Shown: one piece after another, positions 10,358-20,275 of the stretch | Layout of the letters: every line of letters starts with the position of its first letter | Numbering within the stretch: position 1 is the first letter of the stretch | Assembly (NCBI GenBank): GCA_010279815.1 | Contig: QEOQ01000667.1 | Location: 1 to 64,000, forward strand | Reading direction: 5' to 3' | Source: Brachionus plicatilis | Lineage: Eukaryota; Rotifera; Eurotatoria; Ploima; Brachionidae | Length of the DNA: 64,000 bases | The notes under the pieces: generated by a model | What the model saw: only the letters and a program-made list of their open reading frames with translations | Told to the model about the DNA's origin: nothing | Database searches by the model: none | Program-made: the position numbers and the translations under genes

Positions 10358-10631
10358 GGGGATCTAATACAAATTTACAAAATTGTAAATCGTTTGAAAG
10401 ATATACAGTTAGGAAAGGCATTAATTTTGCATATAGTATTCTGGGAACTTGAGAAGATCAAACTAAATGTGATTAGTAAGAGAAATTAATAAAAGAGGTA
10501 GGCATCGTTATGATTTTTTATATAATCGAGTCGTCAAAGTCTGGAACGAGTTATCAGCGAATGCAATCATTTTGGGAACAATTAATGGGTTTAAAGCCAG
10601 TATCGATGAAGAAGCGACTGCAATGGCTCAT
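10358..10631 (+). pseudogene. 3' end of a CR1-like LINE
   Basis: Broken frames read LIQIYKIVNRLKDIQLGK and, after a frameshift, KRGRHRYDFLYNRVVKVWNELS then TINGFKASID. This is the standard C-terminus of CR1-type LINE proteins (GDLIxxYKI, RxxFFxNRVVxxWNxLP, SVNxFKxxLD). It is only about 270 bp, with stops. It is a different copy from the LINE at 4075-5688 and ends exactly at the inner breakpoint of the palindrome. Confidence 0.75.
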
Positions 10632-10980
10632 TTGAGTCTATTCCGTAAATGATTGGAATTTTGTTTTTGGTTTGTTTGGCCACATTTTGAGCAGTTTTGA
10701 TTGCTTCTTGCCAAGTTGAGCTCTTTTGGGCTATATTATAAGGCGCATTCAAAATGGAGCCAACATGTTTTTGTTTGATTGCATACTCCAATTTGGTTAT
10801 GTTTATTGGATTTTCATCATAGTTTGGTTGATTACCACTTTTTTGAATCACATCAAAATTGATTTGAGTCATTTGGCCACATTTTTCCTCAATGGTCATT
10901 GATTCCAATAGTTTGTCTATGTCAACAGCTCCATTAGCTAAAGCACATGATATAACTAGTCCTACAAGAACAAAATACAT
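10591..10980 (-). pseudogene. Truncated inverted copy of the GH3 glucosidase 5' end
   Basis: The start codon at 10980 and about 116 codons are the same as those of the full gene (signal peptide through IIYGIDS). At 10631 the frame leaves glucosidase sequence, runs into the neighbouring LINE relic for about 13 codons (NEPLQSLLHRYWL) and stops. The barrel is cut before all catalytic residues, so no enzyme can form. It keeps an almost identical copy of about 500 bp of upstream DNA, so it may still be transcribed, toward the 3' end of the intact gene. Confidence 0.9.
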
Positions 10981-11477
10981 TTTAAAATTTTTTAATTTGA
11001 TTTGAAAAAAAAATTTCTTTTAATAGGCAATTTTATCTTTATTAATTTTAATATCTCATTTAATATAATCTTTGATATTTGATTTTCAAAATTCAAAGTA
11101 ATTAAAGTATTCTGAAATTAATCAAGGTATTGTCTTGGTATTGGCATTCTAAATTTAGAAGAGTCAAAAGAGTATTTTTATCTAAAATATTTTATCTTAA
11201 TTAATATATCGTTTATTTTTTAGTTGATATTTGATTTTTAAAATATAATGTGGTAAAACTTATTCTGGAATAAATAAAGGTGTTGTCTTGATATTGCAAG
11301 CTTGTTGAATTTAAGTCTAAAGTAAATTGTCTAAAATGATAAGTCAAAAAAGTAATTCTTTATCTAGATAAATTAGGTTGTGTAACAGTTAAAATATAAT
11401 TTTTTTTTACGTAATTTTGATTAAAATTGTTTTACTTAAACAATTTGAATCAAAAATACTTACAGACGTTCAAAAAA
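10981..11477 (-). promoter_or_regulatory. Duplicated glucosidase upstream region
   Basis: Near-exact inverted copy of about 7013-7504, including the 16-bp inverted repeat, with very few substitutions visible. It ends at the direct repeat that borders the BEN-domain insert. Confidence 0.7.
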
Positions 11478-12984
11478 GAATTTTATCAAGAAATAAATGC
11501 CCGAAATTTTTTAAAACGCATTTAAAAACTCGTTTTTTCATTGCTTCATGATGCGTTAAAACATGTATTTAAATGCGTTTATCGAGGTTTTTTAAGGTTC
11601 TAAAAACGTTACTTAAAAACTCGTACAAACAAAATTATGAACGTTTTGGAAACGCGTCATATAAATGAATATATCCATATCTGTATTGTATTTGAATTCC
11701 ATTATAAGAATGTATTTTCGCATTTTAACAATCATTTATTCATTTTTTTTATTTAACTATTTTAATAAAAAAATAGGTGTATTAATTTAAACTATTTTAT
11801 TATAAAATAAAAATTAAAAAAAATAAAAATTTTATTTACAATTTTATTTAAATTAACTAATTCGAGATAAAAAAAAAGCATTGGTGATATCAAAAAAAAA
11901 TTAATTATTCAAAATTGATTGAGAATAGTATCCTTAACTCTATTTAATGCATAAGTTAATCCACGGCCTTTTGAATTAAACGCTTTGATAGATGCCTTCC
12001 ATATTTTTTCAATTTTATCTGCGGATAAATCATATTTGTTGCTCAATGCTCCTTAAATTAAATAATGTAAATTATTCATAAATTTTTATCCTTATAAAGT
12101 AATTAAGAATGAAAACCTCTAATTAATTTGACTTTTTCTGGACAACATGCAGGTCTCTTTGATGAACTACTTGGAACAAGTACGCAACTTTTCATCTCAT
12201 CCTCTGTGAACAATATTTTACAGCAATTAGCAACCCATATATGTGGCGGTGTTCCGTAGACGTCTTTGATCAGATCAGTCCCTTAATAGACCTAGAAATT
12301 GTTAAAAAAATATTTTTTAGATAAATGTAATATTACAAATTTTTTTTCAATTGAGCACTCTTTTATTTCTTTGAACTCTTTTAGCTCTTTGGCTAAGCTA
12401 TCATAAGCTTCTTTCTGTACTTTAAGTTTTTCTTGCAGTTCTTTCTTAAATGATTCAAATAGTTGATTTGGAATTTCATTTTGTATTGACTCTGGTTCAT
12501 CTTCTGAAAAATCAATACTTTGAATATTTTTTCCTGGCTCATATTTTTGATTGCCTCTTGATTGAATTTCTTAAAAAAAATCATTACAAATAATTATTTA
12601 AATGTTTTTACTATTGATATTTTGTACTTAAATAAACAAACTAAATTAATTTTAAATGTTTTTATTATAAAATATATTATTTTTTTTTATTAAATATTAT
12701 TTTTTTTAAAGATTTATTTACCTTTTAACATCTTAATTGAATCATTTTCATCAGCTGTTTTTAAAGACAAATTGTATTTATAAAATTCTGAAGCTTCGGT
12801 TACAAACTTTTCAGTTCCTAAACAAAAAATAAAAATGTTTGCTATATTGAAATTAAAAAATACCTTTTTTTTTTATTTTGACCGAGTATTTTTTTCCATT
12901 ACTTATTACGACCCCTGCTGTTGGATTATCTGTATTGAGTTGAATTTTTGATTCTGGAACTATTGAATTTTATCAAGAAATAAA
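11478..12984. mobile_element. 1467-bp insert flanked by a 20-bp direct repeat
   Basis: GAATTTTATCAAGAAATAAA occurs at 11478-11497 and again at 12965-12984. The left palindrome arm has only one corresponding site (about 6972-7003, reverse complement) with nothing inserted. The insert (11498-12964) therefore entered the right arm after or during duplication. It begins TGCCCGAAATTTTTTAAAAC and holds an intron-containing BEN-domain pseudogene on the minus strand. I see no terminal inverted repeats or poly(A) tail, so the insertion mechanism is unclear. Confidence 0.8.
11909..12959 (-). pseudogene. BEN-domain protein gene fragment with introns retained
   Basis: Five phase-consistent exons can be read: 12959-12864, 12817-12722, 12569-12337, 12291-12117 and 12051-11909 (stop). 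The introns are 45-152 bp, with GT-AG ends. The first two exons are short and unremarkable. The third is a charged, coiled-coil-like stretch (FKKELQEKLKVQKEAYDS). The fourth and fifth read GTDLIKDVYGTPPHIW, LFTEDEMKSCVL, GALSNKYDLSADKIEKIW and FNSKGRGLTYALNR, which resemble a BEN DNA/protein-binding domain. An in-frame TAA lies three codons into the fourth exon (about 12283-12285), and the 5' end is missing at the insert boundary. The domain call rests on recalled family pattern. Such proteins act in chromatin and transcriptional repression; this copy looks dead. Confidence 0.6.
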
Positions 12985-13089
12985 CGTGCAAACAAAAATG
13001 ATTCTGCAATTTTTTTAAAATAAGAGAAGTCTCTAGTTGAGACCAAAAATGTCAAGTCATATCCACTTAATCAAAAAAAACAGCAGCAT

Positions 13090-13320
13090 TAGATTCGAAA
13101 TGTTCTACCAAATATCCGTACGCTTGTTCAAGCTGATATCTGAAAGTATTTTTTTCCTAATAATCTTTTCGTCCAATTTTGGAAATCCTTGTAATTGAAA
13201 ATTCTCTATTTTTACGAATTAAGTCTGACTATTAGGAGACCTTAAATCCAAATATTTTTCTAGATTATTTTTTATTCTAAGCTTGCTTTTCATTTCTACA
13301 GATATCTGATTTTCATCTTA
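13090..13320 (-). pseudogene. SWIM-transposon relic, right-arm copy, finger deleted
   Basis: Reverse complement of about 5942-6163. The copy jumps from the codons after the WYNISNL-like segment (about 13100) directly to sequence matching 6888 onward, so the zinc-finger ORF present in the left arm is absent here. Confidence 0.6.
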
Positions 13321-13420
13321 GTAGTAGTAGTAGTAGTAGTATAAATGCTGTGGGAGACTTGAGTCTCCAAGTAGTGGCGCACTTAGACGCCCCACTATAA
13401 CAGCCTACGGCCTTTTTTTT
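13321..13420 (-). repeat. LINE 3' tail, right-arm copy, with (AGT)n
   Basis: Inverted counterpart of 5840-5931: about six or seven AGT units followed by the GC-richer tail block containing TAACAGCCTACGGCC. Confidence 0.7.
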
Positions 13421-13560
13421 TAAATAAGTTATTTTTGGATAACTTATTTTTACATATTTTTAAATATCCTATTTTTTACATTTTTTGAATATCCTATTTT
13501 TGGATGCAAGAAATTTTTAAATTTAACTTTCATTAAAACAAAGAATTTTTACAAAATATT

Positions 13561-15176
13561 TTAAATCAGTAGCTTGTCAATTCTTTTTTTAAAAATGTTC
13601 GTATTAGTGACACTCTTTGTCACTTCATTCAGAGTATTCCAATTTCCTGCAGTCCGGTTAGTAAAAAAGTTGTGCCTCACCCCACAATTGCGGATAAGCT
13701 GTCGCTCTATCGGTTTATGCACAGTTCTTGTATTCCTTGCTGGGCTGTCTAAACCGTTCGAAGCCAGCTTTTGATTCCCATTAATGAATGTCACCCGATC
13801 ATGACCGTGTTGTAATTTGTGCAGTTGGATGAGATCACCACGCCTGCGCCTTTCTTTAAGTGTGCTCCAGCCTAGAGCCTCTCTTCTTTCAAGATACGGT
13901 TTCGATTTAAGTTCCGGCACCATTTTTGAAAATCTACGCTGAACTTGCTCAAGGATCTCGATATCACTTCGTCGATACGGGTTCCAGGCTGCTACTGCAA
14001 ATTCTAAATGAGGACGAACAAAGGACTTGAAAATGAGGTCAACTAATTTTAAAGAAAAATATTTGAAAGTGAGCCGTATTTGGCTTGCCACCATCGTTGC
14101 TCTTGCTGCTGCTCGCTTAGCCTGTTCGCTTGACTTCAGATCAGATGTGACGATGATGCCGAGATCGCGTTCCTTCGTTGTTTTATTTAGCGTTAGGCCT
14201 CCAAGCTGGTAGTCATATCTCATGTTGTTTGCCCCGAAATGCATGACGACACACTTATCTTTGTTAAATTTTATTTGCCACGTATCTGACCATTCAACCA
14301 ATCTGTCTAGATCTGACTGCATTTCCTTCGTATCTTCTAAACGCATCACTGATCTCATCACTTTGCTATCGTCCGCGTAGAGCTTACAAACTGAGCTGCA
14401 AACTTCTGGCATGTCATTAATATAAATGATGAATAGGACAGGACCAAGTACTGATCCTTGAGGAACGCCGCTAGTGACCGGCACCCATTCCGAAACCACT
14501 TCACCAATCACAACTCGCTGCTTGCGATTGCTTAGGAAAGATTCGATCCACTTAATGATCAAGTCTGGAAAACCAAATGCCTTTAGTTTAATAATTAGCA
14601 GTTTATGTGACACTTTATCAAAAGCTTTCTCAAAATCCAGAAAGATAACATCCGCGGGCTGTCTATGACTCAAACAGTTGGTCAAGAAGTCCATCGTTTC
14701 CAGAAGATTGGTAACGCACGCTTTGTGAGTCATGAAGCCGTGCTGCTTCTCCGTTATAAGATCGTACTTCTCGATATGTTTCATAATGTAGTCCTTAATT
14801 AGTGACTTCAAAACTTTGCATGGAACAGAGGTCAGAGAGACCGGACGTAGTTGCTTACTATGGTTCTACTTCCCTTCTTATGAATTGCCGACACATTAGC
14901 TATTTTCCACTCGGCAGGAACTTCAGACGAGATCAAGGATTGTTCGAAGATGAACGCGAGAGGCACTGCTAGCGACTCTGCACACATCTTGAGAGCGTGC
15001 GTACTAATTTTGTCGACTCCAGTTGACTTATCGCTGCTCAGCTTCTTGAGTTTTGCCAAAACCTTATCCGGAGTGACCACATCCTCAATTGAAGAACTTG
15101 GATCAGGTCTAACTTTTACTTTAAAGTTTGCTTCCGCGGTAATGACGGATCCATTCGAAGTCCGTTGCTCAAACAC
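13561..15176 (-). pseudogene. CR1-like LINE reverse transcriptase, right-arm copy
   Basis: The main open piece 14811-13561 (416 codons) and a 5' piece 15176-14832 repeat the left-arm LINE with very few changes (for example KSLIKDY for ESLIKDY, FMTHKACV for FMAHKACV). YADD and the PQGSVLGP box are intact. The one-base loss in the NYRPVS block that separates the two pieces is shared with the left copy, so both descend from one defective element. Confidence 0.85.
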
Positions 15177-15189
15177 TGAGAAGAAGAAA

Positions 15190-15800
15190 GAATTTAGTCT
15201 TCCCTAACATAATTAAATTTAATTTTAGTAGTTGGTTTAATTTTTACAATGGAAAAATCAAACGAGAGGAAAATAGGAAAATGGTCACTTGTAAGGAAGT
15301 CATCAAGGGCCAAAAAGGAATTTATGGAGGAACCCAAATTAGTGGATTCAATAAATAGATCCAAGACGGAAGAATATTCATGACTTTTTGATGTATAAGT
15401 TGGGGTATCATCATTTACTAATGGTAATCTAGGATTTTCCAGAATATGTTCAAGTATTTTCCCGTTTTGGTTAAATTCATTACATCCCTAGGATTTAAGC
15501 TTGCAGTTGAGGTAACCTGCTATAACGAAATTTTCATAGTTTTTTTGAATAAACTCGAAGAAAAGGGGGTTTAGGGGTTGTTTGGGTTTGGAGGGTTAAA
15601 GACACTGACAATAAACAAGTCCTTTTTGCTAGGAGTGAAGTTTTTTAGTAAGACTTTTGTCGAAACTAGTTCTAAATTAAAAAAATCGAGATCTGAAATT
15701 TGACAAAAATCTAATCCAGCCTTCACAAGGATCACAACTCCACCTCCAAAAGAATTCCTGAATTTGAATTGGCGGTGGGTAAAAACTGGTTCATTTATAT
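15190..15800 (-). pseudogene. LINE endonuclease domain, right-arm copy
   Basis: Inverted counterpart of 3484-4065. The stretch 15819-15571 reads FGGGVVILVKAGLDF and LFIVSVFNPPNPN. The SDHFPI-type end is encoded near 15280. Stops and frameshifts match the left copy except for small changes. Confidence 0.7.
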
Positions 15801-15970
15801 ATACTCTGACATGCTGCAAAGTTTGTCCTTTCGATTTATTGATTGTGATGACAAAAGCAGGCAGAATTGGGAATTGAGTCCGTTTGAGCTCAAAAGAGAG
15901 GCTACTTTCAGATGGAACAGGGGCATTCGTGGAATAAAAAGTCTTAGTCTTTTTTGAATTTTGATAAATT
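15770..15970 (-). pseudogene. Helitron helicase fragment, right-arm copy
   Basis: Inverted counterpart of 3290-3483. The frame from about 15957 gives RLFIPRMPLFHLK, then a frameshift leads into the copy of the QFPI, TINKSKGQTL and EPVFTH segments. It is fused to the same LINE endonuclease point as in the left arm. Confidence 0.65.
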
Positions 15971-17010
15971 TATCTCGCTTTTTTAATCCTGAAAAAATAA
16001 AAAGCAAATAATATTTTTTTATTGATCAATTAACTAATTTTTTAATTAAATTCTAAAAAATAAGATAAACAAATGCTTAAACCAATTAGAAAAAGAAAGT
16101 TCCTAAATTTCCAACTTTCTGGTTGATGATAATAATGCAGATATCGTATATTTCTCTCATCATTTTGTCAAAGTTTGTCCATGTTTTTGTTTCCAAACTT
16201 TTCAAATATTCCTTGCATTCGTGGCGAGAAAGACGCATAGAATTACCTCTTAGGACCATCTAAATGTTGTCTTTTAGATGTTGAATTTTTTTTGATTTTT
16301 ATTCCAGTTGTAGCCACGAAGAAGATGACTGTTATTTTTACCCATTCAACAACAAAATTTTTCCAGTATATTTTTAAATCAGTCAAGTTTTTATTAAATC
16401 TGTAGTAGTTTGATTGATTTTTTTTTAATAATTAATTAATTAATTAATTAATTAATTAATAGTTTATTAATAGTTTCTATTTAGTGGTAATTTAATTATT
16501 TTTGTTAAGTTTTTACAAAATAGTTATATTGTGACATTTTTACTTGTTTTGTGGAAATTTTCTCTATTTTGAAGGAAAAGTTTACTGGCGTCCTTAGAAA
16601 TATGGATTCTTAAGTTTCAGATCAAGTTTCTATTGAAAAGTATTGCTTCATTGTCTTCTTTAAATATAATAATGAATTTATTTTCTTAAAATTAGATATT
16701 TATGAAAATTAAATCAAACTTGCGTTAATTTTTTAATTAAAAAATTAAAGATTATTTTCAAATATTTGTCTTTCTTTTTTTGTATTAATTAGATAAATAT
16801 TAGGATTTATTCATTTCCCTAAAAGGAGATTTTAATTCAGCTATCCTGATTTCCTTATTATAAGACATTAAAGTAGGTTTTAGTCCAGATACCTTTTTTT
16901 GATCAAATCTTATAAATTAAAGGTCTACTTGAAAGCGAATTTTCTCCACAATTTTTTTTCAATAGACCTTTTTTGATTCCAAAAATATCTAAACATGATT
17001 CAAAACTCCA
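15971..17010. other. AT-rich palindrome-arm spacer, no gene
   Basis: Reverse complement of about 2210-3290, including the (ATTA)n run. Only short unassigned open stretches. Confidence 0.5.
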
Positions 17011-17575
17011 AGATTATCTGTTTGAATCTTCGTTTAGTATTTCGACAGCGTGTTTTTTGAATTCTTCTTTTTCTTTTGCAATAAATTTTATGAGCTTGAT
17101 ATGGAAGTTAAAATATGTATACCCTATGTATACCCTATGAATATGTAAAAGGTTAATTATTAATTAACATGAAGTATCGCTCGTTAATTATACTTTTTTT
17201 AAAAAATTCGCTTTAATTTTCTCAAAGCCATTTATCTAATTCGTTAAAGCATTTGTTTATCTTATTTTTTAGATTTGCTATTTTGTTTTTACTAATTTCA
17301 ATAATTATATTATTAATAATATGTAAAAACTCGCATTATTTTTTGATCAATTAATTAATAATTGATACCTAATTATAACATCTATTAAAACGTCAATTTT
17401 CAATTACTATAAAAATGGTGAAAGTCTACAAAACTGAATTAACTTCTTTGTGAAAAAATTATCTTCTAAGCGAAAATAACATAATTTGAAAACTAAAAAA
17501 ATGAGCAAAAGTGAGACATCAACTGCTTCTATACTAGTTCCAATTTATCAAGCAAATCATGGTCAATTATTTTCA
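17011..17575. other. Right-arm-specific insertion of about 0.55 kb
   Basis: The left arm is continuous at the corresponding site (about 2195-2205), so this block was gained here or lost there. A minus-strand stretch near 17020-17105 encodes a charged segment (KLIKFIAKEKEEFKKHAVEI). A plus-strand ATG near 17500 begins MSKSETSTASILVPIYQANH. Neither can be assigned. A short direct repeat TATACCCTATG occurs near 17117-17140. Confidence 0.45.
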
Positions 17576-17689
17576 AATATTTTTTTATTTTGTTTTTTTT
17601 TTATCTTTTGAAATTATAATAATTAAATAATATATTAATAAAATAAATAAGATACTTTTATTATTTTTTATTTTTTAGATACTAGAATT

Positions 17690-17960
17690 ATTTATTTAGA
17701 TTTAGATACAAAATTAATTCGTAGCCTTAGATTATTTGATTTTTTTCAAAAATTTGTTCGCCTAATAGCTAAGGTTTTCGAGTTGTCAGCAAACGTCTCC
17801 ATCTTATTTTAAACACTTACTAATAGGTCATTTTTGTACAGAATGAATAGTATTTGATCAAGAAGAGACTTTTGAGGTACAGAATTGCCTAGTACACGGT
17901 CTGTTATTCAGGAAATCTTTAAACCAATTAATCAATTTTACATTAACTCCAAAAAAAGTT
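17690..17960 (-). pseudogene. Decayed LINE reverse-transcriptase fragment, right-arm copy
   Basis: Inverted counterpart of 1830-2090, with the same FADN-type box region and the same PQKSLLxQILF relic of the PQGSVLGPxLF block. Confidence 0.65.
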
Positions 17961-18765
17961 CCTTTGATTTTAAAAGAGAGATTGATATATTATCATTAAC
18001 AGTCTATTTTATTTAATAATAGAGTGAATGAAACACTCCTTTAAAACAGCCAAGTACGCTGTGAGATTTATGAGAGTAATGAAGGTAATAACAGAACACA
18101 AATTTTGGCTAATTCTAATTAGTAAAATAGTTTTATTCATTTTTATGAAAATTAATTACTTAAATTATTAACTAAAGTTTAATTTTTAAAATCTATTTTT
18201 TTTAGAATACAGTTATTTAGTCTAATAAAATAAAAATCGCCTTAATATTAAGTTAAATTATAAAATGGTAAAAAATTAAAACTTTTCCTTAAACAAAAAA
18301 TATTTTTAAACAAGTTTAAGTTTGCCAAGTTTTTCTCAATTGCAGACTAAATTTAAATTAAAATATATTAAAAATTAAAATATGGATGAAATAAATTCAA
18401 ATGTATATAAAATTAAAGTATTTTACTCAATTTAATCTTCAAGCCAGAAAATTAATCAAACTCACGTTTAAATTTTAAAAGACATTTATTTAGATATTCT
18501 TTAAATATTCGAAGAAATTATGAAGAAATTTTCTAAAGATTTATTTATTTGAATATTTTTTTTAAATCTCTATATTTTCTTTAAAAAATAAAGAAATAAT
18601 ATTGAAATTTTGAAGATCGTTTACAAATCTTCAATTAACCTTTAATTTTTTTGTTGACTGGGTGGGCATTTTATTATCTAAAATATTTAGAGGCAATTTT
18701 TAAAATATTTGTGCTTAGAAGTTTTTTTAATTTGAGGAGAGCAGTTTGTGTCATAGTCAAGTTAT
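17961..18765. other. AT-rich spacer, no gene
   Basis: About 18003-18100 still matches the left arm (1680-1780). From about 18100 to 19350 the right arm carries roughly 1.2 kb absent from the left. No coding signal seen here. Confidence 0.4.
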
Positions 18766-18769
18766 TTTT

Positions 18770-18860
18770 TGTGATTAATGTCTACAAATTTGACATGCAT
18801 GTATCACCATAAGTTCTCAATTGGGTTTAGATCTGGTGAACGGGCACATCACGGCAAAAC
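18770..18860 (-). pseudogene. Tc1-like transposase fragment
   Basis: On the minus strand about 18842-18807 reads RSPDLNPIENLW, the hallmark of the third catalytic block of Tc1-type DDE transposases (third acidic residue in the IEN segment), then a stop. Only about 30 codons are recognisable. Confidence 0.65.
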
Positions 18861-18924
18861 CTCAATGTTCTGTTCTCAAAGCATCAAAGCGCCAAATAAC
18901 TAAATGGAAAAATCTAGCATAGAG

Positions 18925-19135
18925 TTGATAATAATAGTAATAATAATAATATGTACCTTTCTATCCTAGTGGATAATGGGGAGGCGCTCATCTCCTTTTC
19001 ATGTACCTTTTTGAGCAACGGCTCCGGCCTGACACAGAGGTAACTGCATCGAGTTGGTCATCTACACCGCTATTATTACCCAGTCGAAACCGGTACCCCT
19101 ATTTTTGTGATGAAAGGGGTTTTAACATTCAATAG
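18925..19135 (+). repeat. Short GC-richer interspersed repeat (SINE-like)
   Basis: A (TAA)n run is followed by a ~180-bp block with higher G+C. The core TTTTTGAGCAACGGCTCCGG and ACTGCATCGAGT reappears at 40300-40447 and, beyond the mariner insertion, at 43328-43400 (ATGAAAGGGGTTT). A weaker relative lies near 23350-23470. It has the size of a SINE; no clear tRNA-type internal promoter could be assigned. Confidence 0.55.
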
Positions 19136-19549
19136 AGTTGATAAGAATGCTATAAATCAAAATTTAAAATTATTGTAAAAATAAAGTAACAAATTATTGC
19201 CTTTTTTTTCAAAAATAGAAGAATAAAGCGATAAAAAGTGAATTAATTTCTCGATTTTTGTTAAAAGTGACTTTTAAATTTCATTTAATTTTAACTTTAA
19301 AAAGAAGGTAAAGTGCTTTTAAGCAAAGGAATACGGATTAAAATTTTAAAATAAATGTTGAAAATATATTGAAGTGCAATGTTTAAAATATTTTTTTCAG
19401 TTTCAAATAAAAAAAAATTTTAAGTTAATATTGCAAGTAATTTCACATTTGGAATTAAACTCTTAAGTGAAATAGAATGAATTTAATTATTTTAGTAATA
19501 TTTGGAGGGAACACATTCTCACGTCACCCGTTGCTAATGAGAATCAAAT

Positions 19550-19895
19550 GAGGGAACATATTTGCTACCAAAATCAGCACAATTATTCAAATGGCCAAAT
19601 TGGAAGCTCAAACACACAAAACCAGCATATTCCACAGCATTTTATTACTTAAAACATTGATGGCAGATAAATCACTGACATTCAGACGCGATTGAATAAG
19701 CTTCATACAAGTACTCATCAACATTTTACCGAATTGTAGGAAATAATGCTAGGTAGACAAAATATTGCGAGTTCTCCCGCATCTATTCAACATCAAATAA
19801 GGGAACATATTTGCTACCAAAATCAACACAATTATTCAAATGGCCAAATTGGGAGCTCAAAAACACAAAACCAGCATATTCCACAGCATTTCATT
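19550..19895 (+). repeat. Direct repeat of about 100 bp, two units
   Basis: 19550-19648 and 19798-19895 share GGGAACATATTTGCTACCAA, ATTCAAATGGCCAAATTG and CCAGCATATTCCACAGCA. The left palindrome arm has a single inverted relative near 1205-1300, so the second unit arose locally. Confidence 0.7.
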
Positions 19896-20024
19896 TGAAC
19901 GGCAAATTTTCAAATTATAAATTTTACTTAAATTATAAAATAATTACTAAGTCCGTTTTTTGAATAATATTTTTAAAATTATTTTTGATTAATTATTTAA
20001 ATAAAGTTTTTTTATTAGACTTAA

Positions 20025-20275
20025 AACCCGCCCGCCAAAATTCGGAATTAGTCCGCCAAATTTAAACTAAACGGGCCTATGTCCGTATTCCAAAATTGAG
20101 ATGGTTTCTTAGACCGCCCGTTTAGATTTCAACGGTTATTAAACGAGCCAAACAGTAGTGCCCCAAATTAAACGGGCCAAGGTCCGTTCGTCAAAACTTG
20201 GACGGTTAATACGGTCACGGTTTTGTGAAATTTTGGCCCGTATACTGTCCGCTTGCACGGACACCAACACAATTA
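20025..20275. repeat. GC-rich patch with repeated ACGGGCC/GTCCG motifs
   Basis: In DNA that is otherwise about 20-25 percent G+C, this ~240-bp stretch repeats AAACGGGCC, GTCCGT, CCGCCCG and GACGGTTA in both orientations (for example AAACGGGCCTATGTCCGT and AAACGGGCCAAGGTCCGT). No open frame spans it. Confidence 0.6.

Larger units (their letters stand above)
10632..19720 (-). repeat. Right arm of the giant inverted duplication
   Basis: Reverse complement of about 1086-7853, in the order: glucosidase 5' end and promoter, SWIM relic, LINE tail, LINE reverse transcriptase, endonuclease, Helitron fragment, (ATTA)n run near 16430-16460, old RT relic, TIR-element end. Similarity fades near 19720, although a further block (20640-20735) matches 236-340. 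Confidence 0.9.

Noticed and set aside
13574..14668. Plus-strand open frames opposite the right-arm LINE (13574-13774, 14027-14212, 14474-14668)
   Set aside because: They are antisense shadows of the reverse-transcriptase frame, and their mirror images occur at 4581-5675 opposite the left LINE.
19550..19895. Long terminal repeats of an LTR retrotransposon
   Set aside because: Units are only ~100 bp and 150 bp apart, with no gag/pol, primer site or TG...CA ends; a local tandem duplication is more likely.
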